Shown here piece after piece: positions 8,229-15,986 of a DNA stretch of 64,000 bases (positions are counted from its first letter, which is position 1; each line of letters begins with the position of its first letter). The stretch lies in contig NZ_PHHE01000001.1 of the NCBI RefSeq assembly GCF_002813455.1, positions 1,364,001-1,428,000 of the forward strand, read 5' to 3'. This DNA is from Pseudomonas baetica. GTDB lineage: Bacteria > Pseudomonadota > Gammaproteobacteria > Pseudomonadales > Pseudomonadaceae. The notes beneath the pieces are model-generated. The model saw only the letters and a program-made list of their open reading frames with translations, was not told the origin of the DNA and did not search any database. Both the position numbers and the translations under genes were made by a program.

Positions 8229-9008
8229 ATGCGGAACTTTGATGCGCAGGTTTCTTATCGGGTCATGCTTTCTCAAGATGAGGTTAATCATCATGGAAGC
8301 CGTTGGGAGAAAGAGGCCTTGAGTGAGCTGGAAGAGCGACTTGGGGCAGGTTCCGACTTTCCCTGCATCTTTTCCAAGAACGCATTCAAGAAGTCTTCGA
8401 TCAAGTTTGTATTTGTCGACGCTTTGGATGCCCAGGGGCTGGCGAAACTGGCTGAAGGCTTGAAAGAGTATGTAACGCTTTCCAGAACATGGAGTGGTTC
8501 AATCGAAGACGCTTATCCGCTGATCGTGTTCTTTTCAAAGGACGCGATATCGGCCAGTACTGCGCAGGAGTATCAAGCCGCCGGGTGGGGGGTGCTGCAG
8601 AGCCTGCACTGGCTGGATGAAAGCCCCTGGCCGGACAGCGTCGATGTCGACCCGGAGTCACCGTTCTGGTCGATGTGCTTTGCTGGAATGCAACTGTTTG
8701 TGAATATGAGTTCTCCCGCACACACAGTACGCAAGAGCAGAAACCTGGGCTCCAGATTTGCGCTGGTGATTAACCCGCGTGAACGCTTCGATGTATTTGC
8801 CGGCGATACCGTGGGCGGACGTAATGTTCGCGCCAATATCCGCAAACGCATCCTTAAATATGATTCGTTGCCCCACGCCTTGCAATTGGGCGGTTTTGGA
8901 TCTGGCGCCAAAGAGTGGTGGCAATACGGTTTGATTGAAGAAAATGCAGAGCGCACGGATGTTTGTCCATTCAAACATTCCAGCCATGAAAATAAAGAGG
9001 AAGCCTGA
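8229..9008 (+). CDS. dcsA: DcsA-like YqcI/YcgG-family haem protein, predicted arginine N-hydroxylase
   Basis: This 259-residue protein has the YqcI/YcgG signature. FPCIFSKNAF lies near residue 42, followed by FVNMSSPAHTVRKSRNLG and INPRERFDVFAGD in the middle, and VCPFKH at the end. In Streptomyces lavendulae DcsA belongs to this family and is a haem protein needed to make N-hydroxy-L-arginine. The start at 8229 has AAGGA 6 nt upstream and is preferred to a GTG at 8208. The stop overlaps the ATG of the arginase-like gene by one base (TGATG). The first 350 bp are visibly richer in A and T than the rest of the cluster. Function is inferred from family and from neighbours. Confidence 0.82.
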   Translation: MRNFDAQVSYRVMLSQDEVNHHGSRWEKEALSELEERLGAGSDFPCIFSKNAFKKSSIKFVFVDALDAQGLAKLAEGLKEYVTLSRTWSGSIEDAYPLIVFFSKDAISASTAQEYQAAGWGVLQSLHWLDESPWPDSVDVDPESPFWSMCFAGMQLFVNMSSPAHTVRKSRNLGSRFALVINPRERFDVFAGDTVGGRNVRANIRKRILKYDSLPHALQLGGFGSGAKEWWQYGLIEENAERTDVCPFKHSSHENKEEA

Positions 9009-9847
9009 TGTTCAAGTTGATTGTATCCAACGGCAGAGTGGCAGACCGCACGGCATTTACCCGCGTCGGTGCCTTGAAGGCCGCGTCGGCACTTGAAGCC
9101 AGGTATGGTGTGGTGCCGCTGTATATCGGTGATGGCCGGTGCGAGCCGGCTGCCGATGACTGGACAGTCAGTCTGCCGGCGGGACGTGAGCAGATCGACG
9201 CACTGCATCGCGCCGTGGCCTGTGCGGTAGAGGAGCAGCTACTCACGGTGGTCATCAACGGAACGTGCCCGGCCAGCCTGGGCAGCGTACCTGCGGTGGC
9301 GAGACATTACCCGGACCTTTGCCTGGTGTGGATCGATGCCCATGGTGACTTCAATATCCCGACGACCACGGACACGGGCTACCTGGGCGGGATGGTGGTG
9401 TCTGCATTATGTGGTCTCTGGGACAGCGGCTGTGGCGCCGGCATCCGTGCGCAGAACGTCATTCTGGTCGGCGCGCGCGACATCGACGGGCAAGAGCAGC
9501 GTCTGCTGAGCGCCAATAATGTGCGCACGCTTTCCCCGCAGCAGGCAACGGCTGAAGCCGTGCGCAGCGCTATCGGCCAATCACAGGTCTGGGTGCACAT
9601 CGATTGGGATTCGCTTGAGCCTGGCTACGTGCCCGCCGATTACGCAGTGCCCGGGGGTCTGCTGCCGCAACAGCTCGCGGCGATCCTGGGAGCGATTCCG
9701 CTCGAGCAGATCGTCGGCCTGGAAATCGCCGAGTTCAATGCATCCTGCGATGCGGCGACGGCACAGCGCGCGACCCGCTGCATCATCGATATCGTTGACC
9801 CGATCCTGTCCAAAGCGTGTCTTGAGGCGAGTGTGTGCCATGCATAA
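9008..9847 (+). CDS. dcsB: DcsB-like arginase-fold hydrolase (N-hydroxyarginine to hydroxyurea plus ornithine)
   Basis: The 279-residue ureohydrolase has the metal motifs IDAHGDFN (Asp110, His112, Asp114) and HIDWDSLEP (Asp199, Asp201). The first metal motif, normally GGDHS, reads NGTCPAS, so a Cys (Cys87) replaces one manganese-binding His. This loss fits DcsB, which as I recall also lacks that His, and argues against a housekeeping arginase or agmatinase. DcsB splits N-hydroxyarginine to hydroxyurea, the N-O donor for cycloserine. It is tightly packed: it begins at the dcsA stop and ends inside the start of the epimerase gene, with an 8-bp overlap. Confidence 0.87.
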   Translation: MFKLIVSNGRVADRTAFTRVGALKAASALEARYGVVPLYIGDGRCEPAADDWTVSLPAGREQIDALHRAVACAVEEQLLTVVINGTCPASLGSVPAVARHYPDLCLVWIDAHGDFNIPTTTDTGYLGGMVVSALCGLWDSGCGAGIRAQNVILVGARDIDGQEQRLLSANNVRTLSPQQATAEAVRSAIGQSQVWVHIDWDSLEPGYVPADYAVPGGLLPQQLAAILGAIPLEQIVGLEIAEFNASCDAATAQRATRCIIDIVDPILSKACLEASVCHA

Positions 9848-10697
9848 ACCGGCTGATGCTGCCCGGCTGCGTTTCAGCAAGATGCACGGTGCGGGCAATG
9901 ACATGATCATTCTGGATCTGCGTGATGCGCAGGATCCGTCGCGCGAATTGTGCAAGTACCTGGCTAACCGCCATAAAGGTATCGGCGCCGATATGGTCCT
10001 GGGTGTCAAGGCCGCGCGCAATCCGTCGTCCGTTGCCTCGTTCGATATCTGGACGGCGCAGGGCGAGTCCTCCCGGCAATGCGGCAACGGCGCGCGGTGT
10101 GTCGCCGCCTGGCTGGTTCGGGCAGGCCTGACGGATGCGTCCGAGTTCACCCTCGACAGTCCTTCCGGTACCCACAAGGTCCGGGTCATGGAGGACGGCA
10201 ACTATCAGATCAGCATGGGCGCGCCGAATTTCTCGCCCGCCGCCATCCCGGTGTTCGGCTTCGACGAAGCGCAGTCGGCTTATCAACTCGAACTCGCCGG
10301 GCAACACCTGGAGTGTTCGGCGGTATCGATGGGCAACCCGCACGCGGTGATCGAAGCCGAGCGCAATCAGTATGAGATTCCTGCTGTCGGTAGTGCCCTG
10401 CAAAACTCCGGGTATTTCTCCCCTGACGTCAATGTCGGATTCGTGCAGTTGCAATCCCGGAACAGGATAAAACTCAAGGTCTACGAATTCGGCGCTGGCG
10501 AAACGCTGGCCTGCGGCAGCGGTGCCTGCGCGGCGGTCGCGGTGTTGGCGCGGGCCGGGCGGGTCGACAGTTCGGTCGAGGTCGAACTGCCCGGCGGAAC
10601 CCTTGAAGTCACCTGGGAGCGTGGCTTGTCCGCGATGTACCTCTCTGGCCCTGCTGAATTCGTATTTGATGGAGAACTCGCTCATGCCGTTGTATGA
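9840..10697 (+). CDS. dcsC: DcsC-like DapF-family racemase (O-ureidoserine epimerisation)
   Basis: The product has 285 residues and the two-cysteine acid-base pair of diaminopimelate epimerases: RQCGNGARC (Cys81) and LACGSGACAA (Cys225). SKMHGAGNDMI at the N-terminus is also a family mark. The position between dcsB-like and dcsD-like genes, with overlaps of 8 and 14 bp, points to O-ureido-L-serine to D-isomer conversion rather than lysine biosynthesis. Housekeeping dapF in Pseudomonas normally sits with lysA and xerC. The frame is also open upstream to 9519, but the ATG at 9840 matches the family's N-terminus. The family is certain; the substrate is inferred. Confidence 0.88.
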   Translation: MHKPADAARLRFSKMHGAGNDMIILDLRDAQDPSRELCKYLANRHKGIGADMVLGVKAARNPSSVASFDIWTAQGESSRQCGNGARCVAAWLVRAGLTDASEFTLDSPSGTHKVRVMEDGNYQISMGAPNFSPAAIPVFGFDEAQSAYQLELAGQHLECSAVSMGNPHAVIEAERNQYEIPAVGSALQNSGYFSPDVNVGFVQLQSRNRIKLKVYEFGAGETLACGSGACAAVAVLARAGRVDSSVEVELPGGTLEVTWERGLSAMYLSGPAEFVFDGELAHAVV

Positions 10698-11646
10698 AAG
10701 CATTCTGGACACGATCGGCCGTACGCCAATCGTCAAGCTGCAAAGGCTCGCCCCGGAACACGTCAGCATTTATGTGAAGGTCGAGTCGTTCAACCCCGGT
10801 GGTTCGGTCAAGGACCGACTGGCGCTGGCTGTGGTACTCGACGCCGAAGCCAGGGGCCTCTTGAAGCCTGGCGATACGATCGCCGAATGCACTTCCGGCA
10901 ATGTCGGCATTGCGCTGGCGATGGTTGCCGCGGCGCGTGGCTATAACTTTGTGGCGATCATGTCCGACAGTTACTCGATCGAACGGCGCAAGCTGATTCG
11001 TGCCTATGGCGGCAAGGTTCTGCTGTTTCCTGCTCACCTGGGCAGCAGCGGCGGCAACCAGATTGCCGATGAACTGGCGCACAAGTTTGGCTGGTTCAGA
11101 TCCCGACAATTCGATAACCCGGCCAACCCTTCCTATCACCGTGAAACCACCGCCACCGAAATCCTCGGTGATTTTGCCGGTAAACGCCTGGATTACTTTG
11201 TCACTGGTTTCGGTACCAGCGGCACCCTGACCGGCGTTGGCCAGATGCTGCGAGTCGCGCGACCTGCCGTGCAGATCGTTGCCGCAGAACCGGAAAATGC
11301 CGCGTTGCTGTCGGGCGGCACATGGGGCGTGCACCAGATCCAGGGGCTCGCGCCCAACTTCACGCCGACCATCATGGACAAGACTGTCATCGATAAAGTC
11401 CTGACCGTGAACGAGTACGATGCGCGCGACACTTCGCAGCGTCTGGCCAGGGAGGAGGGGATCTTCGTCGGCATTTCCTCGGGCGCCTCGGTCGCCGCAG
11501 CGTTGAAGGTTGCCGAAACCGCAGCGGCCGGTTCAGTGCTGCTGGCCATGCTGCCGGATACCGGTGAACGTTATCTCTCGACCTTCCTGATGGACGGCAT
11601 CGCCGAAGATTCCGACGATGACTGGTTGCAGTCGCTCAAGCCGTAA
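10684..11646 (+). CDS. dcsD: DcsD-like cysteine-synthase-family enzyme (O-ureidoserine synthase)
   Basis: This 320-residue protein is a fold-type II PLP enzyme. NPGGSVKDR carries the PLP lysine (Lys43), the substrate loop reads TSGNVG (70-75), and the phosphate-binding segment is GFGTSGTLTG. Cysteine synthases normally have TSGNTG here; Val74 replaces a Thr that touches the substrate carboxylate, so altered specificity is likely. DcsD joins hydroxyurea to O-acetyl-L-serine. The ATG lies 14 bp inside the upstream gene, with GGAGA before it. CysK or CysM roles are unlikely given the neighbours, though residual cysteine synthesis is possible. Confidence 0.87.
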   Translation: MPLYESILDTIGRTPIVKLQRLAPEHVSIYVKVESFNPGGSVKDRLALAVVLDAEARGLLKPGDTIAECTSGNVGIALAMVAAARGYNFVAIMSDSYSIERRKLIRAYGGKVLLFPAHLGSSGGNQIADELAHKFGWFRSRQFDNPANPSYHRETTATEILGDFAGKRLDYFVTGFGTSGTLTGVGQMLRVARPAVQIVAAEPENAALLSGGTWGVHQIQGLAPNFTPTIMDKTVIDKVLTVNEYDARDTSQRLAREEGIFVGISSGASVAAALKVAETAAAGSVLLAMLPDTGERYLSTFLMDGIAEDSDDDWLQSLKP

Positions 11647-11694
11647 CAGGCAACCGGTTACTTGGCGAAGCAGGCGCTCTAAGGGATTAGCATC

Positions 11695-12846
11695 ATGGTG
11701 GAAACTCTTCCGGCAGCAGATTACATCGAGTTCGCGCGCCCGTTTCCAATGCATCGTGGAGGTGTACTGGAAGATTTCAGGCTGACGTATGAGACGTTCG
11801 GACAACTGAATGATCGTCGCGACAACATCGTCCTGGTCCTGCCCGGCATGTCCGCCAACAGCCACGTCTGCAGTGTCGTCCGCGATCCTGAGACAGGCTG
11901 GTGGGAGGACTTTGCAGGTTCAGGCAAGCCGATCGATACAGACCGCTGGTATGTGATCTGTTTCAACTACCTGGGTGGTTGCAAGGGCTCGACGGGGCCG
12001 ATGTCCACCGAGCGCGCGAGTGGCAAACCTTACCAGTCGCGCTTTCCCGAACTGAGCATCGAAGACATCGTCGACACGATCGTCATGGCCGTGAAAGCGC
12101 TGGGCATGGAGGAAGTGAACTGCCTGATCGGTGCTTCGATGGGGGGTATGTGCGCGCTGGCCCTGTTGACCCGGCATCCGGGTTTTGTCCGGCATCACAT
12201 CAATTTGTGCGGTGCGGCCAGTTCGCTTCCCGTGTCTACAGCCTTGCGTTCATTGCAGCGGGAAGCCATCCGCAGTGATCCGCTTTGGGCCGGTGGGGAG
12301 TATTCGCCGGATGCGCGTCCGGTCCACGGCATGACGCTGGCCCGCAAGATCGGCCTGTTGAGTTACCGCTCCGGCGTGCAATTGAATCGCCGTTTCAGCC
12401 GCAGCGATCAGTCGGCAGGAAAATCCGCCGGCATGACCCACGACTTTGAAGTCGAGGACTATCTGCAGGCCAATGCCTGGCGATTCGCACGGGATTTCGA
12501 CCCCAACAGTTATCTGCAGTTAAGCCGCGCGATTGATCTCTATGCCTGTCTGAAGCAGCCGCAGGGCGGTTTTCAGACTGCCGGGCTGGAGCAGGTTCTG
12601 GTGGTCGGCGTCGAGAGCGACACGCTGTTTCCTGTCGCGCAACAGCAGTACATCGCTCAAGGGCTTGAGCAGGATGGTGCAGAGGTGACCTTTGTCCGGC
12701 TCGATTGCCCGGACGGGCACGACGCCTTTCTGACCGATCTGCGGGCGTTCGGGCCGCTGCTGGAACATTTCATGAATCGTATTGGTTCCGTCCTCCCAGC
12801 GGGCAGGTCGGAGCGTTGTCTGGAGTTGCACGATGAACGATTTTGA
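11695..12846 (+). CDS. dcsE: DcsE-like L-serine O-acetyltransferase of the MetX family
   Basis: The 383-residue alpha/beta hydrolase-fold acyltransferase has the nucleophile elbow GASMGGM (Ser148), the LGGCKGSTGP loop (about 93-102), Asp in VESDTLFP and His in DGHDAF. These are the homoserine O-acetyltransferase hallmarks. DcsE from the cycloserine pathway has this fold but acetylates L-serine, giving the O-acetylserine used by DcsD. It lies 48 bp after the dcsD-like gene and overlaps the SDR gene by 14 bp. Methionine biosynthesis is a less likely role because metX in pseudomonads usually pairs with metW, which is absent here. Confidence 0.85.
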   Translation: MVETLPAADYIEFARPFPMHRGGVLEDFRLTYETFGQLNDRRDNIVLVLPGMSANSHVCSVVRDPETGWWEDFAGSGKPIDTDRWYVICFNYLGGCKGSTGPMSTERASGKPYQSRFPELSIEDIVDTIVMAVKALGMEEVNCLIGASMGGMCALALLTRHPGFVRHHINLCGAASSLPVSTALRSLQREAIRSDPLWAGGEYSPDARPVHGMTLARKIGLLSYRSGVQLNRRFSRSDQSAGKSAGMTHDFEVEDYLQANAWRFARDFDPNSYLQLSRAIDLYACLKQPQGGFQTAGLEQVLVVGVESDTLFPVAQQQYIAQGLEQDGAEVTFVRLDCPDGHDAFLTDLRAFGPLLEHFMNRIGSVLPAGRSERCLELHDERF

Positions 12847-13576
12847 CAAGGTTGCATTAGTGACCGGCGCCAACCGTGGCATCGGTTTCGAGGTGGCACG
12901 ACAACTGGCCGCCGAGGGGGTGACTGTGGTGCTCAGTGGCAGGAATTACCAGGCTGTCGCTCAGGCGGCCGATGCGCTGATCGCCGTGGGGCTCAAGGTG
13001 TTCCCGTGCCTGCTGGATGTCACGGATGAAGACAGCATCGCCTCGGCCGTCAGACTGATCGAGGCGAAGTTCGGTCGACTGGATATCCTGATCAATAACG
13101 CCGCGATCCGTATCGAGTCCTACGGGCTGAACCCGTCGCAACAGCCACTTCAACAGTGGCGACAGACGTTTGAAACCAATCTGTTCGGCATGGTCGCGGT
13201 GACCCAGCATTGTCTGCCGCTGATTCGCCAATCTGCGGCCGGACGCATCGTCAACGTATCCAGTCTGCTGGCATCGCTCACCACGCATACCAATGTGGAC
13301 TCATACGCCTATTCACCCATGTTCAAGTCCTTGCCGGGCTACAGCGCCAGTAAAAGCGGGGTGAATTCGTGGACGGTTCACCTGGCTTACGAACTTTGCG
13401 ACACGCCCGTCAAGGTCAATGCGGTGCATCCCGGCTACACCAAAACCGGCATGAATGACGGCGCCGGTGATCTCGACGTGCAAGAAGGTGCGCGGACCAG
13501 TGTCGCTCTGGCGCTGATCGGTGCAGATGGCCCCACTGGCACTTACCGCCATCAGGACCGCGTGATTCCCTGGTAA
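12833..13576 (+). CDS. Short-chain dehydrogenase/reductase inside the cycloserine-type operon
   Basis: The product has 247 residues with the SDR marks TGANRGIG (11-18), the LDVTDED segment near 61-67, INNAA (88-92), the catalytic Ser in NVSS (141-144) and YSASK (Tyr170, Lys174). It is a classical SDR that oxidises or reduces a carbonyl or alcohol with NAD(P). It starts inside the upstream gene and ends 48 bp before the ATP-grasp gene, so it is part of the operon. I remember no SDR in the Streptomyces core pathway. It may tailor, activate or detoxify the product; the substrate is unknown. Confidence 0.88.
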   Translation: MNDFDKVALVTGANRGIGFEVARQLAAEGVTVVLSGRNYQAVAQAADALIAVGLKVFPCLLDVTDEDSIASAVRLIEAKFGRLDILINNAAIRIESYGLNPSQQPLQQWRQTFETNLFGMVAVTQHCLPLIRQSAAGRIVNVSSLLASLTTHTNVDSYAYSPMFKSLPGYSASKSGVNSWTVHLAYELCDTPVKVNAVHPGYTKTGMNDGAGDLDVQEGARTSVALALIGADGPTGTYRHQDRVIPW

Positions 13577-13624
13577 GTCGTTGCTGTTTTTCTGCTTCTA
13601 ACTGTTCAGTAGAAAGGATTCTTC

Positions 13625-14539
13625 ATGATTAAGCTTGCACTCGTCACCGATAAGCCGAACTTGCACATTGACTACGACATGCCGCCATTGCTGGAAGCCT
13701 GCAAGCAACTGGCGATCAACGCCGATGTGTGCTTCTGGGATGATCAGTCAATCGATTGGGCAGCCTACGATGCGGTGTTGATCCGCTCACCCTGGGACTG
13801 CATTGAAAACCTCGACGGTTTTTTTGCCTGGTGCGACAAGGTGCATGCACTGACTTGCCTGTTGAACGTGCCGTCCGTGGCCCGGTGGGGATTGAACAAA
13901 CTGTACCTGAAGGACATTGCTGCGCACGGCGTGCCGATTATTCCCAGTGTGTTCCTGGCGCCCGACGATGCCCCCGAGGGTTATCTGGCTGATTTTCTCG
14001 AGGCGAACACCGACAGCCACGAATTTGTCGTCAAACCGACGATCGGCTCGTATTCGCGCGGGGTGAAAAGGTTTGTCCGCGCCGGTTCCGAGGCCGCGCT
14101 GGCGCACATCCGCGCCCTGCAAAAGCGCGGTTCGCACGTGATCATTCAGCCGTACATCACCACCATCGACACCTACGGCGAGACAGACCTGACCTTCTTC
14201 GATAACACGTTCAGCCATTCCATCCGCAAGGGCGCCATGCTCATGGCGGACGGTACGGTGAATGTGCCGACCCCCGAGTTTCGCCAGCCGCGCGAGGCGG
14301 ATGCAGAAGAGCAGGCGGTAGCGCTATCGGCGCTGGTGGCTTCTGCCGAGGTACTCGGGCTTGAGTTGCCGTTGCTCTACGGCCGGGTCGACGTGATCCG
14401 CGACTATGACGGTCGGCCGATGATCATGGAAATGGAGATTTGCGAACCCTCGCTCAACCTGCCATTTCGGGCTGACAGCGCGATGAACCTGATCGAAGGT
14501 GTGCTCAAGCGCATTGACAGGCGCCTGGTCGATCTTTGA
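13625..14539 (+). CDS. dcsG: DcsG-like ATP-grasp ligase (predicted D-cycloserine synthetase)
   Basis: This 304-residue ATP-grasp protein has the central nucleotide-binding strand FVVKPTIGSYSRGV, a GRVDVIRDYDGRPMIMEMEI metal/ATP segment, and the final EPSLNLPFRADSA. In the known pathway DcsG uses ATP to close O-ureido-D-serine into D-cycloserine. The start has AGAAAGGA just upstream. The gene is last in the operon and is followed by a terminator. Generic ATP-grasp enzymes such as RimK-like ligases are the main alternative, but the complete set of upstream Dcs-like enzymes makes the synthetase role much more likely. Confidence 0.85.
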   Translation: MIKLALVTDKPNLHIDYDMPPLLEACKQLAINADVCFWDDQSIDWAAYDAVLIRSPWDCIENLDGFFAWCDKVHALTCLLNVPSVARWGLNKLYLKDIAAHGVPIIPSVFLAPDDAPEGYLADFLEANTDSHEFVVKPTIGSYSRGVKRFVRAGSEAALAHIRALQKRGSHVIIQPYITTIDTYGETDLTFFDNTFSHSIRKGAMLMADGTVNVPTPEFRQPREADAEEQAVALSALVASAEVLGLELPLLYGRVDVIRDYDGRPMIMEMEICEPSLNLPFRADSAMNLIEGVLKRIDRRLVDL

Positions 14540-14562
14540 AACATCCGTGAACGCCAATAAAC

Positions 14563-14591
14563 AAGCCCGACCGCATTGCCGGGCTTTTTTT
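14563..14591 (+). terminator. Terminator closing the cycloserine-type operon
   Basis: AAGCCCG and CGGGCTT form a 7-bp stem followed by T residues, 24 bp after the ATP-grasp stop. It marks the right edge of the operon. Confidence 0.9.
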
Positions 14592-14646
14592 GTGCGCGCG
14601 ATTACCCGAATATGGGCGTTTTCCGATGGCACAAGGATCAGGCGTC

Positions 14647-15237
14647 ATGACCAAGACAGCCGAGCGGGTCAATATTGTCGACACTCAGGTGTTGTCCCAC
14701 GACTGGTACCTGTTGAAGAAAATCACCTTTGACTACCTGCGTAACAACGGTGACTGGCAGCGGCAGACACGCGAGGTCTATGACCGTGGCAATGGTGCGG
14801 CGATCCTGTTGTTCAATCGCGAAAAGCGCACGGTGGTGCTGACCCGCCAATTCCGTCTGCCGGTGTTCGTCAACGGTCACGATGGATTGCTGATCGAAGT
14901 GGCAGCCGGGCTGCTGGAAGGTGCGGCGCCGGAACAGCGGATTCGCGACGAGGCCGAAGAGGAAACCGGCTACCGTGTGCACGACGTGAAGAAGGTATTC
15001 GAGGCTTACATGAGTCCCGGTTCGGTGACCGAGAAACTGCACTTTTTCATTGCCGAGTACGACGCGCAATCAAAGGTCAGCGAGGGCGGTGGCCTGGAAG
15101 AAGAAACCGAAGAACTGGAAGTGCTGGAATGGGGTTTCCATGAGGCGCTGGCGGCGTTCCAGCGCGGCGAGATCTGCGACGCCAAGACCATCTTGCTGTT
15201 GCAGTATGCGGCGATGAACAATCTGTTCGCCCGATAA
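14647..15237 (+). CDS. nudK: GDP-mannose pyrophosphatase NudK (Nudix hydrolase)
   Basis: The 196-residue protein matches NudK in its N-terminal LSHDWYLLKKITFDYLR and REVYDRGNGAAILLFN segments. It carries a Nudix box with REEX-type core RDEAEEETGYR (100-110). NudK hydrolyses GDP-mannose and related nucleotide sugars in the cytoplasm. The ATG at 14647 fits the length of the family; an upstream in-frame start would add about 19 residues. It lies outside the cycloserine operon, beyond its terminator, and looks like a normal chromosomal neighbour. Confidence 0.88.
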   Translation: MTKTAERVNIVDTQVLSHDWYLLKKITFDYLRNNGDWQRQTREVYDRGNGAAILLFNREKRTVVLTRQFRLPVFVNGHDGLLIEVAAGLLEGAAPEQRIRDEAEEETGYRVHDVKKVFEAYMSPGSVTEKLHFFIAEYDAQSKVSEGGGLEEETEELEVLEWGFHEALAAFQRGEICDAKTILLLQYAAMNNLFAR

Positions 15238-15240
15238 AGC

Positions 15241-15314
15241 AAAGATCGCAGCCTGCGGCAGCTGCATTGAAATACGTTCCCTCTGTAGGAGCTGCCGCAG
15301 GCTGCGATCTTTTG
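15241..15314. repeat. Inverted REP-type repeat (GCTGCCGCAGGCTGCGATC family)
   Basis: Two arms of about 23 bp, AAAGATCGCAGCCTGCGGCA and its reverse complement, flank a 25-bp spacer. They lie between the convergent nudK and ogt genes and may act as a terminator. Confidence 0.85.
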
Positions 15315-15319
15315 ATCAT

Positions 15320-15835
15320 CTAAAACAACTCCCCAGTCCTGCCTGCCGCCGGCCAGTCACCACCCTCCAGCACCAGCAACCGCTCTTTTGCCTCCAGCCC
15401 ACCCGCAAACCCGGTCAACTTCCCCGACGCGCCAATGACCCGATGACACGGCGCCACAATCGAAATCAGATTACGGCCATTCGCCGCTCCCACCGCGCGC
15501 ACGGCTGTCGGATTTCCGATCTGCTCGGCGATCTGGCTGTAAGTGCGGGTTTCGCCAAACGGAATGGTCAGCAACGCCGCCCAGACCTTTTTCTGAAAAT
15601 CAGTGCCGACAAAGTCCAGCTCCAGATCGAAGCGATCACGCTTCCCGGCAAAATATTCTTCAAGCTGCTGCGCGGTTCGCTGCAGCAGCGGATTGTCCGG
15701 CGCTTCGCTCATCGGACCGAGGCGCACCCGGTTCGGTTTGTCGTTTTCCCAGAGGATGGCCGCCAGTCGTGATCCGTTCGCGACCAGCTTCAAATCGCCG
15801 ACCGGTGAGGGCAGGGTGATGAACGTAAAAGACAT
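15320..15835 (-). CDS. ogt: Methylated-DNA--protein-cysteine methyltransferase
   Basis: The product has 171 residues with the suicide-cysteine motif IVAPCHRVIG (Cys130) and the helix-turn-helix segment RAVGAANGRN. It removes alkyl groups from O6-alkylguanine in DNA by transferring them to the cysteine. The ATG at 15835 starts MSFTFITLPSPVG, the usual N-terminus of Ogt proteins; the frame runs open further upstream without family similarity. It is convergent with nudK and divergent from ggt. Confidence 0.92.
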   Translation of the reverse strand: MSFTFITLPSPVGDLKLVANGSRLAAILWENDKPNRVRLGPMSEAPDNPLLQRTAQQLEEYFAGKRDRFDLELDFVGTDFQKKVWAALLTIPFGETRTYSQIAEQIGNPTAVRAVGAANGRNLISIVAPCHRVIGASGKLTGFAGGLEAKERLLVLEGGDWPAAGRTGELF

Positions 15836-15986
15836 GCGAGCAATCTCCGGACAGGCACGGCAACAGCGCCCAGCATACTGCCTGATCAGAGAGGCGCAAA
15901 CCGCAAACCCGACCATACTGCTTGTTGCTCCGGAAGCGTTCCACCTCTGCTTTGCACAGCCCCTAAAACAAAAAAGAGATCGACTC

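Noticed and set aside
9519..9839. N-terminal extension of the DapF-like racemase
   Set aside because: It lies inside the arginase-like gene and has no epimerase similarity; the family start is at 9840.
9840..12846. Diaminopimelate epimerase, cysteine synthase and homoserine acetyltransferase as primary metabolism genes
   Set aside because: They are fused by overlaps into one operon with a YqcI/YcgG protein, an arginase-fold enzyme and an ATP-grasp ligase, which fits the cycloserine pathway. Usual partners (lysA, metW) are absent.
15603..15986. N-terminal extension of the gamma-glutamyltransferase
   Set aside because: It overlaps ogt on the other strand, and the signal peptide begins at 15987.
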